Made by a program: the position numbers and the translations under genes | Source of the DNA: VBKO01 sp036393835 | GTDB taxonomy: Bacteria; Myxococcota; Myxococcia; Myxococcales; 40CM-4-68-19 | DNA length: 7,228 nucleotides | Assembly: GCA_036393835.1 (NCBI GenBank) | Contig: DASWGI010000338.1 | Location: 1 to 7,228 of the forward strand | Direction of reading: 5' to 3' | Notes under the pieces: model-generated | Database searches by the model: none | What the model was told of the DNA's origin: nothing | The model's input: the letters and a program-made list of their open reading frames with translations, nothing else | Shown: one piece after another, positions 1 to 6,212 of the stretch | How the letters are laid out: each line of letters starts with the position of its first letter | Position numbering within the stretch: position 1 is the first letter of the stretch

Positions 1-398
1 GCGGCACCGATGTCGATGACCCACTTCACGAAGGACCACTGGTCGTTGGGGTCGTAAACGTTGCCGTTGGAGGTGCGGATGACGGCACTCGCCCGCTGGC
101 AGAGCGAGTACACCTCCACCTGATCCTGTACGTCTTCCGAGCGCGAGGCGCGACTGACGGAGTACAGGCGAAGTTCGTCGAAGGCGTGCGCCTCCGCGAG
201 TACCTTCAGTCGCTGGAGGTCGGCGCGGTCCTTCAGACCGACCGTGCCTGTGCCTACGTATTCGATGCGCTCCACCAGGATGCCGGGGTCCCGGAGGCGC
301 CACGCATCCAGTTCGCGGCGCTGCACCTCGGGCGTGTCGCGCGCGTTCTGGCCCTTCGACGAGACGCGAATTTGCTCGACGTATCGCTTGTTCTTCAC
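1..398 (-). CDS. Serine site-specific recombinase, N-terminal catalytic domain (cut by window edge)
   Basis: Reading the minus strand from GTG at 398 gives 132 codons and then runs off the window. The protein begins VKNKRYVEQIRVSSKGQ, which matches the resolvase/invertase signature (Y-x-R-V-S-x-x-x-Q). By homology R11 and S13 correspond to the active-site Arg and the nucleophilic Ser. Further family marks are a glutamine-containing segment at 22-26 (TPEVQ), the Arg pair R83/R86 in SVSRASRSED (equivalent to the DRLxR motif), and a later stretch around 105-119 resembling the 'A.VR...G...DP' region of large serine recombinases. An in-frame TAG at 410-408 makes GTG 398 the most upstream possible start, and the RVSS motif so close behind it supports this choice. 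Codons such as GTA, CGA, ACA, CAA and ATT are much more frequent than in the neighbours, suggesting foreign origin. The family links DNA sites by double-strand cleavage through a 5' phosphoserine. The C-terminal DNA-binding part is not visible, so integrase, transposase and resolvase cannot be told apart from this gene alone; its position next to a broken gene favours integrase. Confidence 0.85.
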   Translation of the reverse strand, partial: MKNKRYVEQIRVSSKGQNARDTPEVQRRELDAWRLRDPGILVERIEYVGTGTVGLKDRADLQRLKVLAEAHAFDELRLYSVSRASRSEDVQDQVEVYSLCQRASAVIRTSNGNVYDPNDQWSFVKWVIDIGA

Positions 399-399
399 T

Positions 400-437
400 C
401 GCCCAGTCTACTAGGTTCGGGCTGTAGGTCAAGCGGC
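400..437. other. Element/chromosome junction; candidate hybrid attachment site
   Basis: To the left is recombinase sequence on the minus strand. From about 435 rightward the plus-strand frame reads GQFFKQFGITIS, a standard mid-protein segment of HAE1 RND pumps. The residues just before it (C-R-S-S) do not fit the G-x-V normally found there, so homology stops at about 430-435. The interval holds a weak imperfect dyad, CGC-N5-CTAC-N12-GTAG-N5-GCG (400-435, centre 417/418). Its length is in the range of serine-recombinase attachment sites, but only 7 of 18 pairs match, which could be chance. TCAAGC also occurs twice, at 429-434 and 445-450. The exact crossover cannot be fixed without the other end of the element or an uninterrupted homologous locus. 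Confidence 0.5.
405..432 (-). promoter_or_regulatory. Putative promoter of the recombinase gene, at the insertion junction
   Basis: On the minus strand a -35-like TTGACC (432-427, five of six consensus bases) is followed after 16 bp by a -10-like TAGACT (410-405, four of six). The expected transcription start falls at about 398, which is the GTG start codon, so the transcript would be leaderless; no Shine-Dalgarno sequence is present. The -35 box lies within a few bases of where RND homology begins, so it may be at or across the element/chromosome boundary. This is pattern recognition only. Confidence 0.4.
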
Positions 438-2210
438 CAGTTCTTCAAGCAGTTCGGCATCACCATCAGCGCCGCGGTGCTGATCTCGCTGTTCATCTCC
501 TTCACGCTGGACCCGATGCTCTCCGCGCGGCTGGTGAAGGCGCGCAAGGCGGGCGAGGTGAAGGAGGAGGCCAAGGTCGCCCGCGTCCTGCGCGAGGCCT
601 TCGAGGCGACCGAGCGGTGGTACGAGCGCGTGCTGCGCACCGTGCTGAAGCACAAGTGGATCTCCTTCGGGGCGGCGATCGCAGTCACGGTGGTCAGCTT
701 CGCTTTGACCAGCGGGCTGCGCAGCGAGTTCCTCTCGGTCGAGGACCGCTCGCAGTTCATCGTCGATCTGCAGCTGCCCGACTCGGCCTCGCTCGAGCTC
801 ACGGGGCAGCGGGCGGCCGAGGCGGAGAAGCTGCTCCGCGCGATGCCCGAGGTGAAGGACGTCTACGCCATCATCGGGCTCAACGGCGAGGCCAACAAGG
901 TCAAGATGCGCGCCCTCACCGTGCCGAAGAAGGCGCGCAAGCGCGGCATCCTCGCCCTGAAGGACGCGGCGCGCTCGGCGCTGGCGAAGCTCCCCGCGAC
1001 CAAGGTGAGCATCAGCGATCCGCCCGCCATCGAGGGGCTCGGCGACTTCTTCCCCATCATGGTCCGCATCACCGGGCCCGACCTCAAGGTCTTGAACGAG
1101 CAGGGCCGGTGGATCGCCGATGCGCTGCGGCGCATCCCGGGCACGGTGGACGTCAAGATCGAGTCCAATCCGCCCAAGCCCGAGCTGGCCATCGCCGTGG
1201 ACCGCACCCGGGCCATGGACCTCGGTCTCTCCGCCGGACAGATCGCCACGCAGCTCCGCCTGGCCATCGACGGCGAGGTCCCGGCCAAGCTGCGCGAGGG
1301 CAAGGACGAGACGGACATCCGCGTGCGGCTCGCCGAGCGCGACCGCAAGAATCCCGATCGCGTGCGCGGCATGGACCTCTTCTCCCCGCGCGGCGTGCGC
1401 CAATTGTCGGACGTCGCCCAGGTCTCGCTGCAGGACGGCCCCAGCGTGATCGAGCACGAGAACCGCGAGCGCCAGATCGCCGTGTTCAGCCAGCTGGGCA
1501 CCGGCGCGGCCCTCGGCGAGGTGGCGGAGAAGCTCAAGGCGGAAATCGGCAAGCACCCGCTCCCCGCCGGCTACTCGGTCATCTACGACGGGCAGATGAA
1601 GACGTTCAACGAGCAGAACGAGGCGTTCTCCGCCGCCTTCGGCCTGGCGTTCATCTTCATCTTCATGGTCCTCGCCTCGCAGTTCGAGTCCCTCAAGCAC
1701 CCGTTCACCATCATGGTGTCGCTGCCGCTCGCGCTGATCGGCGCCCGCCTCGGGCTCCTGCTCGCCGGCAAGAACCTCTCGCTGGGAGCGATGATCGGCG
1801 TCATCCTGCTGATGGGCCTGGTCACCAAGAACGCCATCCTTCTGGTGGACGGCGCGCTGCAACACATCCGCGAGGGCGACCCGGTGGACGAGGCGCTGCT
1901 CAAGGCCGGACCGCGGCGGCTCCGGCCCATCCTCATGACCAGCTTCGCGATGGCGATCGGCATGGTGCCGACCGCGATCGGCACCGGGACCGGCAGCGAG
2001 TTCCGCTCGCCCATGGCCATCGCGGTCATCGGCGGCGTCATCACCTCGACGGCGCTCACGCTCCTGGTGGTGCCGGTCATCTTCGCAGGGATCGAGAAGC
2101 TGCAGCCGCGCGCGCTGCTCTCGCGCCTGCGCGGCCGCGCCTCCGCCCCGGCCGTTCCCCTCCATGCCGCGGTCGCCGAGGAGATCCCGGCGAAAGCGGC
2201 GAACGGGTAG
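435..2210 (+). pseudogene. 5'-truncated HAE1-family RND efflux pump inner-membrane subunit
   Basis: About 591 codons remain of a protein family normally around 1030-1050 residues. What is left matches the second half of AcrB/MexB-like pumps. It begins in the sixth transmembrane helix (FGITISAAVLISLFISFTLDPML) and continues through helix 7 (WISFGAAIAVTVVSFALTSGL), a large periplasmic porter/docking region (about 720-1610), and helices 8-12. The helix-10 motif GLVTKNAILLVD keeps the Lys (codon 1827-1829) equivalent to AcrB K940. The conserved G-T-G-S-E-F-R-S-P-M-A-I-A-V-I-G-G segment near the end is also present. Missing are helices 1-5, including the helix-4 Asp pair of the proton relay, and the first porter repeat, so the remnant should not transport. 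The frame stays open upstream to a GTG at 186, but those codons are antisense to the recombinase and have no RND character. The break coincides with the recombinase, so interruption by an inserted element is favoured over simple decay; downstream of the break there is no frameshift or stop. Confidence 0.85.
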
Positions 2211-2215
2211 AAGAT

Positions 2216-3571
2216 ATGGACGTGGCCCTGGCGTTGTTCATTCTCGCTTCGAGCGCCGCGGCGGCAGCCGAGCCGCAGCGCAGGCCGGTCCCCCTGCGGG
2301 AAGCGCTGCAGCTGGCCGCGAAGCAAGGACCCGACGTGGCCGCGGCGCGGGCCCAGGCGGCCATCACGCGGGTGGGCGTGGAGCGCGCCTACACCGCCTG
2401 GAAGCCGGACATCACGGCGACCGGGACCTTCGATCACACCAGCGCTCCGCAGAGGTTCGACCTTGCTCCGTTCGTGAGGCTGGTCGGGGCCGCGTACCCG
2501 AGCCTGAACGGGCAGACGCCGAACCTGTCGATCGTGCCGCCGCCGATCGACATCGTCTCGACGAACTCGCGGTACGGCACGCTGCAGCTGAGCCAGCCGC
2601 TGCTGACGCCGCAAGGCCTGTTCCTCCCCGGGATCGCCGGCAGCTTCGCCGAGGCGGCGGACCGCGGCGCAGACGAGGCGCGGGAGCAGGTGCTGCTCAA
2701 CGTGGCGCGCACCTACCTGTCGCTGCAGGGCGTGGACGGGCTGCTCGCGGCGGCGCGCGACGCCGAGAAGGTGGCGGTGCGGCGCGAGGAAGACGCCAAG
2801 GCGCAGATTTCCGCCGGCACGGCGGTGGAGATCAGCCTGCTCCGCGCGCAGAGCGATACGGCCGCGGCGCGCGCGCAGATCGCGAACCTCACCGGCCAGC
2901 GCGAGTCCTTGCTACCGCTCCTCGAAGCGCTGGTCGGTGAGCCGGTCGCGCCGCTGCCGGCTGGCCAGGGCGGCGACGCGGGGCTCGGGCAACCGGCCGA
3001 CGAAGGCGGGCAGCCGTGGGAGCGGACGTTCACCGTGCGGAGCGCGATCGCTCAGGTGGCCGGCGCCGACAAGTCCGTGACCTACGACAGCTTCCTCTGG
3101 CTGCCCACCGTCGCCGGCGTGGCGAAGGGCAACTACAACTCCAACCAGGGCTTCGCCGGGACCAACACCAGCTACGATCTGATCCTGAACGTCAGCGTCC
3201 CGCTCTACGACCGCGGCGTCCGGTACGCGCAGAAGCACGAGGACCAGGCCAGGCTGCAGCAGGCGATGGCCAATCTCGCCTCGACGCGCGCCCGCGCCAA
3301 GGCGAGCTGGCAGGGCGCCCGCGCCAATCTCATCTCGTCGCAGGCGGTGCTGGAGCAGGCCGAGGCGCAGGCGCGGGTGGCCAAACGGGCGCAGGAACAG
3401 ATCGACGTCTCGGCGCGCGCGGGAGTTTCGACTTCGCTCGATCTCCAGGTAGCCGATCAGAACCTGTTCCAGGCGCGGAGCGCGGCGGCGCAGGCGCGAG
3501 CCAACGTGGACATCCGGCGGGCCGAGGTGTCCGCGGCCGAGGGACGCCTCTACAACGACGTCTCCAAATAA
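2216..3571 (+). CDS. TolC-family outer-membrane efflux channel
   Basis: This 451-residue protein has the length and layout of outer-membrane efflux proteins that trimerise into a channel-tunnel accepting substrates from RND or ABC pumps. A hydrophobic signal peptide (about residues 1-18, ending SSAAAAA before EPQ) has no lipobox Cys, so it is not a lipoprotein. Its n-region lacks Lys or Arg (it starts MDVALAL), which is unusual, but no better in-frame start lies upstream. Two OEP repeats follow: long Ala/Arg/Gln-rich helices (REALQLAAKQGPDVAAARAQA; later EQVLLNVARTYLSLQG and IANLTGQRESLLPLLEALVG), then a second copy with beta-strand segments such as YDLILNVSVPLYDRG and the helical RARAKASWQGARANLISSQAVLEQ stretch ending in AEGRLYNDVSK. 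It starts 5 bp after the RND stop, so it was probably co-transcribed with and translationally coupled to the pump gene. No strong ribosome-binding site or own promoter is evident, so insertion into the RND gene is likely polar on it. Substrate is unknown. Confidence 0.88.
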   Translation: MDVALALFILASSAAAAAEPQRRPVPLREALQLAAKQGPDVAAARAQAAITRVGVERAYTAWKPDITATGTFDHTSAPQRFDLAPFVRLVGAAYPSLNGQTPNLSIVPPPIDIVSTNSRYGTLQLSQPLLTPQGLFLPGIAGSFAEAADRGADEAREQVLLNVARTYLSLQGVDGLLAAARDAEKVAVRREEDAKAQISAGTAVEISLLRAQSDTAAARAQIANLTGQRESLLPLLEALVGEPVAPLPAGQGGDAGLGQPADEGGQPWERTFTVRSAIAQVAGADKSVTYDSFLWLPTVAGVAKGNYNSNQGFAGTNTSYDLILNVSVPLYDRGVRYAQKHEDQARLQQAMANLASTRARAKASWQGARANLISSQAVLEQAEAQARVAKRAQEQIDVSARAGVSTSLDLQVADQNLFQARSAAAQARANVDIRRAEVSAAEGRLYNDVSK

Positions 3572-3594
3572 GCGCCGCCGACCGGGTGCGCGCC

Positions 3595-3603
3595 TGCTAG
3601 AAC
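3595..3603 (+). promoter_or_regulatory. Putative extended -10 promoter for the MFS gene
   Basis: TGC directly precedes TAGAAC, giving a TGn extended -10 element with four of six consensus bases. It ends 8 bp before the GTG start of the MFS gene, so transcription would begin at or beside that codon and give a leaderless mRNA. No Shine-Dalgarno sequence is present and no good -35 is visible at 16-18 bp. The 40-bp gap after the TolC gene contains no clear terminator. Confidence 0.4.
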
Positions 3604-3611
3604 AGCGCGCC

Positions 3612-4994
3612 GTGAAGGTCGCGCGCACTCCTCCTCGCCCGGCGGGCGGACCGTTCGCCGTGCTCCGGCACGGTCCGTTCCGCTGGATCTGGCTGGGCTC
3701 GCTGACCAGCAACGTCGGCAACTGGATGGAGACGGTTGCCCAGGCGTGGCTCGTCCAGCGGCAGACCCAGTCGCCCTTCCTGGTCGAGCTCCTCTCCGCC
3801 GCCGAGTTCATCCCGGTCGCCCTGCTCGCCCTGCCGGCCGGCGCCCTGGCGGATCGGCACGACCGGCGCAAGCTGCTGCTCATCGGGCAGACCGCGATGA
3901 TGATCATGGCCGCGGTGCTCGCGGTGCTCACGCACCTCGGCTACGCGACGCCGGCAGTGATCATCACCCTCGCCTTTCTGGAAGGAGCGTCCTGGGCGTC
4001 GGTCATGCCCGCCTGGCAAGCGCTGGTGCCTGCCCTGGTGCCGCGCGAGGAGCTGCCCTCGGCGATCGCGCTCAACTCGGCCCAGTTCAACGTCGCCCGC
4101 CTGCTGGGCCCGATGATCGCCGGCGCCCTGCTCACCGCGGCCGGCGCGGCAGCCGTCTTCGACGTCAACGTGCTGAGCTTCATCGCCATCGTGGTGGTGC
4201 TCGCGCTGGTGCGCGTTCCGGCGCAGCCGTTGCGCGAGGCGCCGACGCGGGCGGGCGTGCTGCACAAGCAGGGGGGCGTGCGCGAAGCGCTGTCGTGGAC
4301 GCTGCGACAGCCCGGGCCCCGGCGCATCCTGCTCGGGCTCTTCATGTTCGCGCTGCTGGCCGCGCCTGTGCAGGGTCTGCTCCCGGTCTACGCCGACCAG
4401 CTCCTGCACGTCGGCGCGCACGGCTACGGAGCGCTCCTCTCCTGCCTCGGCGCCGGCGCCATCGCCGGGGCGTTGACGCTCGCCCGGCTGCCCCCGACCT
4501 ATCCGCGGCACCACCTGATCCCGCTCTCGATGCTCGGGTTCGCGCTCTGCGCGATGCTGTACGCCAGCTCGAGCCGCTTCGCGCTCTCCGGCGTCGCGCT
4601 GACCGTCGGCGGCGTCTTCTGGGTGTGGTCCCTGGCGTCGTCGAACACCGCCATGCAGCTCCTGGTGCCCGATCAGCTGCGCGGGCGCGGCATGAGCGTG
4701 CTGGCGCTGGCGAACACCGGGGCGCTCCCGCTGGGGCACCTGCTGGGCGGCACGCTGGCGCACTGGTACGGCGCGCGCGCGGCGACGCTCTTGACCTCGG
4801 CCGGGCTGGCCTGCTTCGCGCTGTGGTCCGCCTGGGCGCGTGAGCCCGCCATCGACGCCATGGAGGGACCCTTCCCGCCCCGGCCACCGGGCCTGCGCGC
4901 CGCGGTCTGGGAGGCGTTCACCGCCGCGTCGCATCGGGCGCAGGAAGTGGACGCGAGCTCGCCGCGCGGCAGCGCCGAACCGGTGGAGGAGTAG
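3612..4994 (+). CDS. MFS transporter, EntS-like / MFS_3 (transmembrane secretion effector) family
   Basis: The 460-residue protein has about 12 hydrophobic segments and the N-terminal style of the MFS_3 family that includes the enterobactin exporter EntS: FRWIWLGSLTSNVGNWMETVAQAWLV in helix 1, then the loop 2-3 signature GALADRHDRR at residues 77-86. Also typical are SWASVMPAWQALVPALVPREELPSAIALNSAQFNVARLLGPMIAGAL in helices 4-5 and the LVPDQLRGRGMSVLALANTGALPLGHLLGGTLAHWYG segment near helix 11. Family members are inner-membrane proton-driven exporters of siderophores or drugs; no substrate can be assigned here. The GTG start was chosen because no ATG lies before helix 1 and the preceding extended -10 fits a leaderless start. 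The C-terminal cytoplasmic tail of about 40 residues is polar. The gene converges on the NUDIX gene with only 7 bp between stop codons, leaving no room for a dedicated terminator. Confidence 0.85.
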   Translation: MKVARTPPRPAGGPFAVLRHGPFRWIWLGSLTSNVGNWMETVAQAWLVQRQTQSPFLVELLSAAEFIPVALLALPAGALADRHDRRKLLLIGQTAMMIMAAVLAVLTHLGYATPAVIITLAFLEGASWASVMPAWQALVPALVPREELPSAIALNSAQFNVARLLGPMIAGALLTAAGAAAVFDVNVLSFIAIVVVLALVRVPAQPLREAPTRAGVLHKQGGVREALSWTLRQPGPRRILLGLFMFALLAAPVQGLLPVYADQLLHVGAHGYGALLSCLGAGAIAGALTLARLPPTYPRHHLIPLSMLGFALCAMLYASSSRFALSGVALTVGGVFWVWSLASSNTAMQLLVPDQLRGRGMSVLALANTGALPLGHLLGGTLAHWYGARAATLLTSAGLACFALWSAWAREPAIDAMEGPFPPRPPGLRAAVWEAFTAASHRAQEVDASSPRGSAEPVEE

Positions 4995-5001
4995 GGCGGA
5001 T

Positions 5002-5508
5002 CTACGCGACGGTGCCGGGTTCCTGCGCGCGGCGCTCCAGCCAGTCGCGGACGGCGTGGCCGGTGCCGAGCGGCCACGGCCGCAGCTTGTCGGGCGGGAC
5101 GGCCTTCACCCCAGCCAGCTCCTCGCCCATCGCGATCTCGCCCTGGGCGCGCACGTGGTAGGCGAGGATCACCTGGTTCATCTCGGCGAACGGGTACGCG
5201 CCGATGAAGGAGATCACCTCGCCGCGCAGGCCCAGCTCCTCGCGCACCTCGCGCAGAACGCCGTGCTCGGGCGACTCGCCCTTCTCCAGGAAGCCCGTCA
5301 CCAGGCCGTACCACTTCTCCGGCCATCCCTTGCCGCGGACGAGCAGCACCGTCTGGCCGTGCTCGACCAGCGCGGCGACCACCGGAACGGGGTTGTCGTA
5401 GAAGACGTAGCCGCAGGAGTCGCTCGAGCATGCCAGCCGGTCCCGTCCCTCCGTGGTGTGGGGGCGAAGCGGAGCGGCGCAGCTCGGGCAGAACTTCATC
5501 TCCTGCAT
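5002..5508 (-). CDS. NUDIX hydrolase with N-terminal zinc ribbon
   Basis: This is a 168-residue cytoplasmic hydrolase. An N-terminal zinc ribbon has Cys pairs C7/C10 (CPSC) and C27/C32 (CSSDSC), followed by GYVFYDNPVPVVAALV, the entry into a NUDIX fold. The NUDIX box at residues 72-94 is complete (G-x5-E-x7-R-E-V-x-E-E-x-G-L: GFLEKGES then REVREELGL), so the metal-binding glutamates E87, E90 and E91 are present and catalysis is expected. The family hydrolyses nucleoside diphosphates linked to another moiety. The zinc ribbon resembles that of NADH pyrophosphatase (NudC), but the protein is shorter and I do not see the NudC SQPWPFPxS motif, so the substrate is uncertain. ATG 5508 is preferred because GGGAAGG (5519-5513) lies 4 bp upstream; a second ATG at 5499 has AGGAG directly abutting it, which is too close. 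The gene is divergent from the HAD gene, 47 bp away. Confidence 0.88.
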   Translation of the reverse strand: MQEMKFCPSCAAPLRPHTTEGRDRLACSSDSCGYVFYDNPVPVVAALVEHGQTVLLVRGKGWPEKWYGLVTGFLEKGESPEHGVLREVREELGLRGEVISFIGAYPFAEMNQVILAYHVRAQGEIAMGEELAGVKAVPPDKLRPWPLGTGHAVRDWLERRAQEPGTVA

Positions 5509-5512
5509 CGCG

Positions 5513-5546
5513 CCTTCCCGTTGCCAGAGCGCCGGGGGCGTGTCAA
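5513..5546 (-). promoter_or_regulatory. Possible NUDIX promoter -35 box and ribosome-binding site
   Basis: On the minus strand a perfect -35 consensus TTGACA lies at 5546-5541, and a purine-rich GGGAAGG at 5519-5513 acts as a plausible ribosome-binding site. The hexamer 17 bp after the -35 (CAACGG) is a poor -10 and would overlap the ribosome-binding site, so both readings cannot be fully right. The 47-bp divergent region must also carry whatever drives the HAD gene. Confidence 0.3.
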
Positions 5547-5555
5547 TCCAGGGCC

Positions 5556-6155
5556 GTGAAACCCTCGCTCCTGACGTTCGACGTCTTCGGAACCGTGCTC
5601 GATTGGCGCACGGGCATCGGGGAACGCGACTTCGACCGCATCGTGGACGCGCAGGGAGAGCTGGAGCAGGGCCGGTTCCGGCCCTACGCCGAGATCGTCG
5701 CCGAGAGCCTGGTCCGCGTCCGCCGGCTGGACGTGGTGAGCGCCGCGCGGATGGGCGCCGAGGCGGGGACCTGGCCGCTGTTCCCCGACTCGCGCGAGGC
5801 GCTCCGGCGGATGCAGAAAGTCGCGCCGCTGGCGGCCACCACCAACAGCGACCGCGCCCACGGCGAGCAGGTGCAGGCGCAGCTCGGGTTCCGGCTCGAG
5901 GCGTGGATCTGCGCCGAGGAGGTGCGGGCGTACAAGCCGGACCGCCGCATCTGGGAGGCGGCCGCGCGCAAGCTGGGCAGGGCGTTCGACCGCTCCTGGT
6001 GGCACGTGTCGGCCTACGCCGACTACGACCTGCGCACCGCGCGCGAGCTGGGCCTCACCTGCGTGTTCGTCCGGCGGCCCCACTCGCGCCCGGGAGATGC
6101 GGACGTCACGGTGCGCGACCTCGCGGCGCTCGCCGACCTGGTCGAGGCGTCCTGA
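5556..6155 (+). CDS. HAD-superfamily hydrolase, haloacid dehalogenase type II-like
   Basis: This 199-residue protein carries all HAD motifs: motif I FDVFGTVLDW with nucleophile D9, motif II TTNSD with T96, motif III Lys K127 in AYKPDRRIW, and acidic motif IV in HVSAYADYDLRTARELGL, where D158 aligns with the conserved Asp of L-2-haloacid dehalogenases. The FDVFGTVLDW and YKP-x5-W patterns resemble the type II haloacid dehalogenase subfamily, whose tested members hydrolyse L-2-haloacids through an aspartyl-ester intermediate. Many relatives are instead phosphatases or of unknown activity, so dehalogenation is not claimed. At 199 residues it is somewhat shorter than the usual 220-230, with a compact cap domain (about 17-75). 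The frame is open further upstream to 5430, but GTG 5556 is chosen because motif I normally lies within the first 10-15 residues and the longer version would overlap the NUDIX gene. Start spacing and strand make it divergent from NUDIX. Confidence 0.85.
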   Translation: MKPSLLTFDVFGTVLDWRTGIGERDFDRIVDAQGELEQGRFRPYAEIVAESLVRVRRLDVVSAARMGAEAGTWPLFPDSREALRRMQKVAPLAATTNSDRAHGEQVQAQLGFRLEAWICAEEVRAYKPDRRIWEAAARKLGRAFDRSWWHVSAYADYDLRTARELGLTCVFVRRPHSRPGDADVTVRDLAALADLVEAS

Positions 6156-6163
6156 CCCGGACT

Positions 6164-6198
6164 GCGCCCCGGCAAGCTGGCGCCAATCCGCCGGGCGC
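6164..6198. other. GC-rich hairpin between the HAD and rhomboid genes
   Basis: GCGCCCCGGC (6164-6173) pairs with GCCGGGCGC (6190-6198) to give a 9-bp stem with one bulged C and a 16-nt loop. The loop itself contains the 8-bp palindrome TGGCGCCA (6178-6185). It starts 8 bp after the HAD stop. No run of T residues follows, only CTTTAC, so it is not a textbook intrinsic terminator. It could terminate HAD transcription, or act as an operator, since it covers the -35 region of the rhomboid gene. In such GC-rich DNA a stem like this can also be incidental. Confidence 0.35.
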
Positions 6199-6200
6199 TT

Positions 6201-6206
6201 TACAAC
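6201..6206 (+). promoter_or_regulatory. Putative -10 element for the rhomboid gene
   Basis: TACAAC matches four of six -10 consensus bases and ends 6 bp before the rhomboid GTG, so the transcript would be leaderless or nearly so. The -35 position holds only a weak CTGGCG-like hexamer (6177-6182) inside the neighbouring hairpin. It is one of several similarly placed hexamers in the window. Confidence 0.35.
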
Positions 6207-6212
6207 CTGAAG

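Noticed and set aside
429..2165. Long minus-strand open frame (578 codons) opposite the RND remnant.
   Set aside because: Its translation is low-complexity Arg/Glu/Asp/His-rich sequence typical of antisense frames in high-GC coding DNA, and the plus strand has clear RND homology.
186..2210. A single continuous 674-codon plus-strand frame from GTG 186 through the RND remnant, which could be taken as a complete fusion protein.
   Set aside because: Codons 186 to about 434 are antisense to the recombinase and have no RND or other recognisable character; the frame is open by chance across the junction.
617..2215. Upstream extension of the TolC frame to 617.
   Set aside because: The extension lies inside the RND coding region, is Arg/Gly/Ala-rich noise, and would bury the signal peptide that follows ATG 2216.
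3597..4934. Minus-strand 445-codon frame opposite the MFS gene, and a 523-codon one at 5496-7067 opposite HAD and rhomboid.
   Set aside because: Both are GC-bias shadows with no recognisable domains and lie antisense to genes with clear catalytic or transport motifs.
4995..5001. Possible bidirectional terminator between the convergent MFS and NUDIX genes.
   Set aside because: Only 7 bp separate the stop codons and I see no convincing hairpin with a T-run there.
5430..5555. Longer N-terminus for the HAD protein starting at 5430.
   Set aside because: It would overlap the NUDIX gene and put motif I far from the N-terminus; the extra residues look like non-coding translation.
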